Part shown: positions 1 to 4,983 of the stretch, in pieces | How the letters are laid out: each line of letters opens with the position of its first letter | Numbering within the stretch: position 1 is the first letter of the stretch | From: Oscillospiraceae bacterium | GTDB taxonomy: Bacteria; Bacillota_A; Clostridia; Oscillospirales; Ruminococcaceae | Assembly (NCBI GenBank): GCA_017440445.1 | Contig: JAFSHE010000124.1 | Span: 1-8,332, forward strand | Direction of reading: 5' to 3' | Length of the DNA: 8,332 nt | Notes under the pieces: generated by a model | The model's input: the letters and a program-made list of their open reading frames with translations, nothing else | What the model was told of the DNA's origin: nothing | The model's database searches: none | Made by a program: the position numbers and the translations under genes

Positions 1-34
1 ATTCCTGCTTATATACTATACAGACGGGAACAGG

Positions 35-78
35 CATATAGGGTTGAGGGCTTATAGATTAGGGCGCTATCCTATATG
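35..78. promoter_or_regulatory. Leader dyad and possible promoter of the LysR gene
   Basis: An 8-bp inverted repeat (CATATAGG at 35-42, CCTATATG at 71-78) encloses a second dyad, ATAG (54-57) and CTAT (67-70), nine bases apart. A weak sigma-A-like pair, TTGAGG (44-49) and TATCCT (68-73) with an 18-bp spacer, lies within the same stretch, so a protein bound to the dyads would cover the promoter. LysR regulators commonly repress their own genes from such sites, so autoregulation is possible. The region is AT-rich and the classical T-N11-A box is not clean, so this call is tentative. Confidence 0.3.
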
Positions 79-95
79 TGAGCTATTCTATATAT

Positions 96-100
96 GGAGG
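96..100 (+). promoter_or_regulatory. Ribosome binding site deciding the LysR start
   Basis: GGAGG lies five bases before the ATG at 106. An in-frame ATG at 94 overlaps this site and has no site of its own, so 106 is the better start. Confidence 0.85.
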
Positions 101-105
101 TTTTT

Positions 106-960
106 ATGGAATTACAACAGATAAAGCAGTTCAGAGAAATTGCGAGAACAGAGAATATTTCAAAAGCAGCAGAAGCACTAGGTCTTACACAGGCTACATT
201 AAGTCAGAACCTGAAGCGTCTTGAAGATGAGCTTGGAGTGCAGCTTTTCGAGCGTGTTGGTAAAAAACTCGTTATAAACAAGGCTGGAGAGATAATGTAT
301 TTTCATTGTGATGAGATATGCACCAGCCTTGATAAAATAACAATGAAGTTAGCAGAATTCAAGGGCGATGAGAAAAGAGCGATTACAATAGCTTTTGAAG
401 ATCTTACAGAGCATATACCCGCAATCTTGAACAGGCTGAATGAGCAGCTTCCCGAAATACAGGTGCGTATCGCTTCGGTTAATGAAAGGGAATGGGATAT
501 AAGGTTGTTTAGCAGCATTAGCAAAGAGGGAGTGCAGGTTCGGCACTGGTCGTTCACCGAGAAAATGGGTGTGGTGGTACATAAGGACTGCCCTATCGCA
601 AAGCAAGGTTTGCTGCATAAGATAGATCTGATAAATTCTTCTTTCATCAATTATGTTCCTTATGAGGAAATCGTGCGGTATTACTGTTACAAGGCGGATT
701 TTATACTCGACAACATTATTAGTGTGGATTCGAAATCTGTTCTGCTTGATTTGATGAAAAGAAATATGGGTGTAGCTTTCCTGCCGCAGAATAGCTGGCA
801 GCAGTATTTCGGTGACGAGCTGGTTTTTAAGACTGTAGCTGATCTGCCTATACAACGAGAATTATATCTAGCTACACGAAATACTTGGTGCAGAAACGAT
901 GAGGAGTTCAAGTGCCTCGAGGTATTGCAGGATTATTTCAATGAGGTGTTGAGAATATAG
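106..960 (+). CDS. LysR-family transcriptional regulator
   Basis: A cytoplasmic DNA-binding regulator of 284 residues. Residues 3-62 form the typical LysR winged helix-turn-helix: the N-terminal LQQIKQFREIARTENISKAA pattern, the recognition helix around LTQATLSQNLKRLEDELG (27-44), then LFERVGKKLVINKAG. A linker helix (about 63-88) leads to a substrate-binding-like effector domain (about 92-280) starting RAITIAFEDL. It is a little shorter than the usual 290-330 residues; the start of the effector domain looks compact. Neither the effector nor the targets can be read from the sequence. The gene is alone on its strand here, convergent with the following lipoprotein gene and not divergent from a visible target, so the usual guess from neighbours is not available. 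The leader dyads suggest autoregulation. The family call is firm; the function is unknown. Confidence 0.94.
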   Translation: MELQQIKQFREIARTENISKAAEALGLTQATLSQNLKRLEDELGVQLFERVGKKLVINKAGEIMYFHCDEICTSLDKITMKLAEFKGDEKRAITIAFEDLTEHIPAILNRLNEQLPEIQVRIASVNEREWDIRLFSSISKEGVQVRHWSFTEKMGVVVHKDCPIAKQGLLHKIDLINSSFINYVPYEEIVRYYCYKADFILDNIISVDSKSVLLDLMKRNMGVAFLPQNSWQQYFGDELVFKTVADLPIQRELYLATRNTWCRNDEEFKCLEVLQDYFNEVLRI

Positions 961-976
961 GTTAGGGAATATATAG

Positions 977-1020
977 AATGCCGCATCAGATGATATGTGC
1001 TGTCATCTATATGCGGCATT
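977..1020 (+). terminator. Hairpin terminator after the LysR gene
   Basis: A perfect 10-bp outer stem (AATGCCGCAT 977-986 with ATGCGGCATT 1011-1020) continues into a 6-bp inner stem (AGATGA 988-993 with TCATCT 1003-1008) around a nine-base loop. It starts 17 bases after the LysR stop. The following T content (TTGTTATG) is weak. Because the genes on either side converge, the hairpin could stop transcription from both directions. Confidence 0.6.
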
Positions 1021-1047
1021 TGTTATGCTATTATGAATAGGCAGGAA

Positions 1048-1067
1048 TAGTGTTGTGAACAACACTA
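1048..1067. repeat. Short perfect palindrome in the convergent intergenic region
   Basis: TAGTGTTG (1048-1055) and CAACACTA (1060-1067) form an 8-bp perfect inverted repeat with a TGAA loop. No T-run follows on either strand, so it is less convincing as a terminator than the hairpin at 977-1020. It could be a protein-binding site or an RNA stem. No gene is seen in 961-1180. Confidence 0.35.
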
Positions 1068-1152
1068 CCTCACATCGCACCGTCAAAGGCGTTGCAGGTA
1101 TGAATATAAATGAGTATTATGAAAAAGTATGAACATAACATAATTATATTCT

Positions 1153-1176
1153 ATATTACTGAATTGTTCAGAATAT
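1153..1176 (-). terminator. AT-rich hairpin just past the minus-strand lipoprotein stop
   Basis: ATATT (1153-1157) and CTGAA (1159-1163) pair with TTCAG (1167-1171) and AATAT (1172-1176), a 10-bp stem with one bulged base and a three-base loop. It begins four bases after the stop codon of the minus-strand gene. It is AT-rich and has no clear U-run after it, so it may only protect the transcript end, with the hairpin at 977-1020 doing the terminating. Confidence 0.3.
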
Positions 1177-1180
1177 CACA

Positions 1181-2455
1181 TCAATATGCGCCTAATTTCA
1201 GCAGCGAATCATCGTAGCTCACTCCCGTACCGTATTCGTTTTCCTCGATGACATAGATACCCCTGCGGTCATCGGCGGCATACAATGTTCTGCCGTCAGT
1301 GTAGAGGCATACAAGCTCGTGTCCCGTGTCGCTGAAGTTGTGCAGCTCCAGTATCATGCGCTTTTTAACTCCATCCTTTATCTTTGTGAAAGAAGTTCCG
1401 TGGCACAGCCATATCGTATCTCCAACAACTGCGAAGTCGGTGGTATAGCCTATGCCGCTGTACGCTATGCGCTCGCCTGTGATGAGGTCTATGCACAGCA
1501 GCTCGTTCTCACTGTCCTTTCTTGTTGAGCGCAGGGTATACAGCTTATCACCAACAACAGTTGTGCAGAGGCTTCGTACATTCCTTGGCAGCACAGCGAC
1601 GTTGGCGTCGGGGGTTATAAACGATATTGAACCATCATCTGCTGTGAGTTGATATTCTCCATAGTAGATGCCAAGCGTATCATCAACTATTGGTTCTGAC
1701 ACTGTTTCGGTGATGTATCCGCCGTCATGGTCACAGTGCATGTATTGTTTGTCGTTGAGGTGATACCTGTGCCCGTCTATCTCGACCAAATCAAAATCAC
1801 CGCAGGAATAGTCGATACCATTTTCAGATACCACCATGTTAAACGCATCTGTTTCTACCAGCAGCTCATTTTTGCCTGTTGCAAGCTCATATCGCCATAT
1901 ATCGCCTGTGCTTGCGATGCGGTAACCGCCCTCTGCCTTATATAGACCCACCGGGTCATCGCTATCGCAGATATAGTACAGATATCCGTTCCACAGATTG
2001 AGCGCCTTTGCTGTTACGGGAAGCAGCTCTGTTACAACACCGTTTTCAAGCTTGAAGAGTGTTTCGCTGTCATTAAGGTTTGTGAAGTACATAATATCGT
2101 TCTCATTATCATGGCATATAAGTGCGGGCATTCTGTCATTTTTGAGGTTTTGAAGCAGATTACCGTAGCTTACTGCTTCTTCAGTGTCTATTCCCGTGAA
2201 TTGAACCTCTGCAGAGAGTTCTTTTTGTCGTGCTATCTCTGCCTGCTGTGCATTGTATGTATCTACCCATCTTGTCTGTTCAGATATATCGTCGGTTTCA
2301 GAGCTTGCGGTGTCCGAAATAGCAGGCTGTGATTCTTCAATAACAGAGCTTGCAGTGTCATAAAATGCAGGTTGTGTTTCTTGTAAAGACACCTCATCCT
2401 TTGCCGCACAGCCACTCAATAGAAGAATAGCTGTGAGTAATATGATCTTTTTCAT
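1181..2455 (-). CDS. Lipoprotein with beta-propeller-like repeats, paralogue of the 3850-4983 product
   Basis: A predicted surface lipoprotein of 424 residues. The start at 2455 is chosen because AAGGAG (2464-2469, read on the minus strand) lies eight bases upstream and because it gives a clean type II signal peptide: Lys2-Lys3, a hydrophobic core, and the lipobox LSGC with Cys16 to be lipidated. Residues about 20-85 are a polar Ser/Thr/Glu-rich tether with a 15-residue tandem repeat. Residues about 97-424 are short beta-rich repeats in which Tyr/Leu-Tyr motifs alternate with acidic turns (IMYFTNLND, NLWNGYLYYICDSDD, GDIWRYELATG, GIYYGEYQL), as in DUF5050-like or YncE-like propellers. From YGN at residue 98 to DDPVG at 170 it is about 45 percent identical by eye to the product of 3850-4983. 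It is divergent from the sigma gene. No good sigma-A promoter is visible upstream, which would fit control by an alternative sigma factor. Ligand unknown. Confidence 0.85.
   Translation of the reverse strand: MKKIILLTAILLLSGCAAKDEVSLQETQPAFYDTASSVIEESQPAISDTASSETDDISEQTRWVDTYNAQQAEIARQKELSAEVQFTGIDTEEAVSYGNLLQNLKNDRMPALICHDNENDIMYFTNLNDSETLFKLENGVVTELLPVTAKALNLWNGYLYYICDSDDPVGLYKAEGGYRIASTGDIWRYELATGKNELLVETDAFNMVVSENGIDYSCGDFDLVEIDGHRYHLNDKQYMHCDHDGGYITETVSEPIVDDTLGIYYGEYQLTADDGSISFITPDANVAVLPRNVRSLCTTVVGDKLYTLRSTRKDSENELLCIDLITGERIAYSGIGYTTDFAVVGDTIWLCHGTSFTKIKDGVKKRMILELHNFSDTGHELVCLYTDGRTLYAADDRRGIYVIEENEYGTGVSYDDSLLKLGAY
2291..2380 (-). repeat. Two-copy 45-bp tandem repeat in the lipoprotein tether
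   Basis: Bases 2291-2335 and 2336-2380 match at 33 of 45 positions by eye. They encode residues 26-40 and 41-55 of the lipoprotein, both containing the pattern QPA-x-x-DTASS. The repeat lengthens the flexible tether between the lipidated cysteine and the folded domain. Confidence 0.75.
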
Positions 2456-2510
2456 AATATCATCTCCTTGTATAATATATCTGTAAACTAAGGAAATAAT
2501 CACATGGGTC

Positions 2511-2539
2511 TTGAAAAATCCACAGAAGTGTTGTACAAT
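2511..2539 (+). promoter_or_regulatory. Sigma-A-like promoter of the sigma and anti-sigma genes
   Basis: TTGAAA (2511-2516) and TACAAT (2534-2539) are separated by exactly 17 bases, close to the housekeeping consensus. The first start codon with a good ribosome binding site (2570) is 30 bases past the -10 box. The promoter lies in the 114-base region shared with the divergent lipoprotein gene. The second sigma gene has the same arrangement at 8154-8182, which supports this call. Confidence 0.75.
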
Positions 2540-2559
2540 AATCTCAACCTGAATGAAAT

Positions 2560-2564
2560 GAGGA
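2560..2564 (+). promoter_or_regulatory. Ribosome binding site deciding the sigma factor start
   Basis: GAGGA lies five bases before the ATG at 2570. Longer in-frame starts at 2504 and 2558 are rejected: the first lies upstream of the promoter and the second has no site of its own. Confidence 0.75.
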
Positions 2565-2569
2565 ACGAT

Positions 2570-3109
2570 ATGCTAAACATATATCTATCAATGCTGAATA
2601 ATGCCGAGGAGCAGACCGAGTTTGAACGGTTGTACCTTGAGCACCGCAGCAAGATGTATCACATAGCCTTTTCAAAGCTGAATAATAGTACCGATGCAGA
2701 GGACGCAGTACATGAGGCTTTTTTGCGTGCGGCGAAAAATTTTCAGCGTATTATGAAAATTCCCTGTAATAAACGGGGTGCATTTTTAGATGTAATAGTA
2801 AGGAATGTCGCAGTGGATATGTTCAAGGCTCGCACAAAGCAGGGCGACAGCCTTGATGATGAGGTCGCTCCAATGGCTGTTGATACTGCTCCCCCTGTTG
2901 ATGAGGCAGCTCTCGGAGCGATATCTGCGGAGGAAATGATGCGCTTTATCTCCACACTGCCCGAGGCGCTGCGTGATGTTCTGACACTTTCCGCATTCTC
3001 GGATATGAGCAACAAGGAGATCGCTGCATTTCTCGGGATAAGTGAAAATCATGCGGCAGTGCGGCTTTTCCGTGCCAGAAAGGCAGTTGCGGAGTTTATC
3101 AAACGATGA
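2570..3109 (+). CDS. ECF-type RNA polymerase sigma factor
   Basis: A 179-residue sigma-70 family protein of the small extracytoplasmic-function type, which directs RNA polymerase to a specific promoter set. Region 2 spans about residues 18-90 (FERLYLEHRSKMYHIAFSKL, then DAEDAVHEAFLRA and VIVRNVAVDMFKAR). An acidic, proline-containing linker (about 91-122) leads to region 4 (about 124-176: STLPEALRDVLTL, then the helix-turn-helix MSNKEIAAFLGISENHAAVRLFRARK). Region 3 is absent, as expected for this class. The start at 2570 is supported by the ribosome binding site, by the promoter position, and by the second sigma gene beginning with the same ML-x-x-YLSML pattern. The membrane protein starting 18 bases downstream is its probable anti-sigma factor. 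Likely targets are its own operon or the adjacent lipoprotein genes, but no clear ECF-type AAC -35 motif was found. Confidence 0.93.
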   Translation: MLNIYLSMLNNAEEQTEFERLYLEHRSKMYHIAFSKLNNSTDAEDAVHEAFLRAAKNFQRIMKIPCNKRGAFLDVIVRNVAVDMFKARTKQGDSLDDEVAPMAVDTAPPVDEAALGAISAEEMMRFISTLPEALRDVLTLSAFSDMSNKEIAAFLGISENHAAVRLFRARKAVAEFIKR

Positions 3110-3115
3110 AAGTAT

Positions 3116-3121
3116 GAGGTG
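3116..3121 (+). promoter_or_regulatory. Ribosome binding site deciding the anti-sigma start
   Basis: GAGGTG lies six bases before the GTG at 3128. A GTG at 3119 falls inside this site and so is unlikely to be used. Confidence 0.7.
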
Positions 3122-3127
3122 AACGGT

Positions 3128-3784
3128 GTGGAAAATGATATATCAGATATCATGCTCATGATCTCGCAGCAGGAGTTTTCCGAATACGACGGTCTTTCAG
3201 AGCACCGTTTCTCAAAGGGTTTTCAGCGCAGGATGGAACGGCTGATAAGCTCACAGACAGGCTTCGTGCCAAGCAAAGTAAAAGCACCGATAAAGGTTCG
3301 TGTAAGAGTGGCTTTGATAGCCGCACTTGTTGCGGTGATAGCTTTGTGCGGATCTACTGTGATGAGGAGCAATTTTTATCTCAGCTCACAAAAGGAGCAG
3401 GGATATATGGGAGTTTTCCATGAGGAGGAAAGCACCGCCCTTGATGTGATGACAGAGTTCTATATGCCTGTACTCCCCGCAGAATACCGATATGTGAAGT
3501 ACGACAGCATGATAAGCGATAAAAGCACCTATCTTGTTTTCCGAAGCAAAGGCAGGACAGTGACCTTCTGGCAGGTGCCTAAGAATGATTTTTCCGTGCT
3601 GTTTGAGCGGTCGCATTTTACCGTTCAGCCCTCGCAGGATGAGGATATCATGACAGCGTATAATGAGGACGGAACGCTGATGTGCGTGATGTACAGCGAT
3701 GATAAATACGCCTATTGCATTGATGGTCCGACTGATGTGATCTCAGCAGTGGATATTGGAAGGCATATAAATTTTCAGCCGTGA
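3128..3784 (+). CDS. Probable membrane anti-sigma factor with a DUF4367-like outer domain
   Basis: A 218-residue protein starting at GTG. Residues 1-58 are cytoplasmic and charged. They contain an HRFSKGFQRRMERLI segment (26-40) of the kind found at the start of clostridial proteins encoded next to ECF sigma genes, and would hold the sigma factor. No zinc-binding HxxxCxxC motif is present, so this is not a classical ZAS anti-sigma. One transmembrane helix follows (about 61-79, VALIAALVAVIALCGSTVM). Outside the membrane, residues about 107-216 resemble DUF4367: a YMPVLPAEYRYVKYD opening, a TYLVFRSKGRTVTFWQVP strand pair, and a DGTLMCVMYSDDKYAYCIDGP hairpin. The role as sigma inhibitor and outer-face sensor is inferred from topology and from the position directly behind the sigma gene. 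The signal is unknown. A strong hairpin terminator follows the stop codon. Confidence 0.82.
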   Translation: MENDISDIMLMISQQEFSEYDGLSEHRFSKGFQRRMERLISSQTGFVPSKVKAPIKVRVRVALIAALVAVIALCGSTVMRSNFYLSSQKEQGYMGVFHEEESTALDVMTEFYMPVLPAEYRYVKYDSMISDKSTYLVFRSKGRTVTFWQVPKNDFSVLFERSHFTVQPSQDEDIMTAYNEDGTLMCVMYSDDKYAYCIDGPTDVISAVDIGRHINFQP

Positions 3785-3803
3785 TTGTAATATTTCGTTT
3801 GGA

Positions 3804-3836
3804 TTGCAGATGTCTTAATTGATATCTGCAATTTTT
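3804..3836 (+). terminator. Strong intrinsic terminator or attenuator between anti-sigma and lipoprotein genes
   Basis: An 11-bp stem (3804-3814 with 3821-3831, one G-T pair) closes a six-base TTAATT loop and is followed at once by five T residues (3832-3836). It begins 20 bases after the anti-sigma stop and ends two bases before the AGGAGG (3839-3844) of the next gene. No convincing promoter lies between the hairpin and that gene, so downstream transcription probably depends on partial readthrough. Confidence 0.8.
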
Positions 3837-3849
3837 GTAGGAGGACGAT

Positions 3850-4983
3850 ATGAAAACAAGAACTATCCTGATATTATCTGCGGCGCTGCTGTTATGCGGC
3901 TGTGCAGACAGCTCATCCACAGAGCAGAGCGATATCTCTGTAACTCAAAGCACCGCAACAAGTATACCTACCATGATACTTGAAGACACTTCCGAGCCTA
4001 CGGTTGAACTTACTGAGTTTTCTTCCATCACAGCCACAAGGGATATACGTTACGGCAACAGTTTAGACAGCCTGAACGGTATCGTGCCAACAGGATTTGT
4101 GTGCAGAGGTGATGACGGCGAGATGTATTTCACTGATCTCGGCAACACTAACCATATCTTCATGCAAAAGAACGGCGTTATGACGGAGCTTATGCCCAGA
4201 ACAGGAAGCTGTCTTAATCTGTGGGAGGGAGACCTTTACTTCATCTCAAACACTGACGACCCAGTGGGAATACCTATACCTGTAACCAACTACTGCGGTG
4301 ATATCTGGCGATATGACCTAGAAACAGGCGAATCAGAGCTTTTCTACGAGGGCGATGTATACAGCATGATGATATCCGATTACGGAATAGATATGCGAAT
4401 CGGAACGCAGGAAAAGGAAACTCATCCCGAATACGGAGAGGTCACGGTATATTCGATGCAGCATTACCGCATGGATTTTGACGGCAATATTACCGAAAAA
4501 AAGAATACCCTTGAGGCTTTTGGAGTATATTACGGCGAGCACGAGCTGACCGTTGCTGATGATATGTACTGCTGGCATAACACTCTCACGGGGGAATATG
4601 TTTCTGTCGTATCGACAGAGGAGGCATGGAACATCTCGCAGAACGGAGAATGGCTTACATGGACAGACAACGGCAAATATAACATCAATGCACTTAATAT
4701 AGCCACGGGCGAGCGGAAATACTGCGCAAATATGTCCTACATCTATGATTATGTCTGGCTCAACGGAGAGCTGCTTGTAAGCTCTGACGGGGCGATATAC
4801 AGCATAGGAGAGGGTACGGCGCAGAAGCGCTTTATATCGGGTATAGATGATGTGACGGCTCTGAGCTTATTCACCGATGGAAAGGATATCTACGGCTTAT
4901 CACCTAACGGCAGACTACTGAGGTATGAACTTGATTCGCCGCTTGTCTATACTCCCGTTACTATGTGGGAGGTGTTGGAATGA
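3850..4983 (+). CDS. Lipoprotein with beta-propeller-like repeats
   Basis: A predicted surface lipoprotein of 377 residues. A perfect AGGAGG five bases upstream fixes the start. The signal peptide has Lys2 and Arg4, a hydrophobic core and the lipobox LCGC with Cys18. Residues about 19-62 are a Ser/Thr-rich tether. Residues about 68-370 carry repeated beta motifs (EMYFTDLGN, NLWEGDLYFISNTDD, GDIWRYDLETG, GVYYGEHEL, YDYVWLNGELLVSSDGAIYSI, LFTDGKDIYGL) typical of propeller-like proteins. The fold and most of the order match the minus-strand paralogue at 1181-2455; the shared DDPVG and GDIWRY-x-L-x-TG blocks show descent by duplication. This gene begins the lipoprotein part of the operon, after the hairpin at 3804-3836, and its stop overlaps the next start (ATGA). 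No enzymatic motif is seen. The ligand is unknown. Confidence 0.88.
   Translation: MKTRTILILSAALLLCGCADSSSTEQSDISVTQSTATSIPTMILEDTSEPTVELTEFSSITATRDIRYGNSLDSLNGIVPTGFVCRGDDGEMYFTDLGNTNHIFMQKNGVMTELMPRTGSCLNLWEGDLYFISNTDDPVGIPIPVTNYCGDIWRYDLETGESELFYEGDVYSMMISDYGIDMRIGTQEKETHPEYGEVTVYSMQHYRMDFDGNITEKKNTLEAFGVYYGEHELTVADDMYCWHNTLTGEYVSVVSTEEAWNISQNGEWLTWTDNGKYNINALNIATGERKYCANMSYIYDYVWLNGELLVSSDGAIYSIGEGTAQKRFISGIDDVTALSLFTDGKDIYGLSPNGRLLRYELDSPLVYTPVTMWEVLE

Noticed and set aside
54..70. Classical LysR T-N11-A operator
   Set aside because: The ATAG-N9-CTAT dyad is real but does not contain a T and A at the required spacing in symmetric positions, so only a general dyad is reported.
349..855. 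Minus-strand open frame of 168 codons within the LysR gene
   Set aside because: It is fully antisense to a well-supported gene, has no recognisable domain and looks like a shadow of LysR codon use.
1..1048. Inverted match of ATTCCTGCTTAT (1-12) to bases 1037-1048 flanking the LysR gene
   Set aside because: It is 11 of 12 bases and one copy lies at the window edge, with no transposase or target duplication; it cannot be told from chance here.
1098..1133. Direct repeat GTATGAA at 1098 and 1127
   Set aside because: Seven bases in AT-rich intergenic DNA with no regular array or flanking spacers; not CRISPR and probably chance.
2504..2569. Longer N-terminus for the sigma factor from an ATG at 2504
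   Set aside because: The -35 and -10 boxes lie inside this stretch, it has no ribosome binding site at the first ATG, and the second sigma gene begins at the position matching 2570.
3785..3849. Independent promoter for the lipoprotein genes
   Set aside because: Candidate -35 boxes (TTGTAA, TTGGAT) have no good -10 partner at 16-18 bases, and any TSS would fall in the hairpin or the ribosome binding site.
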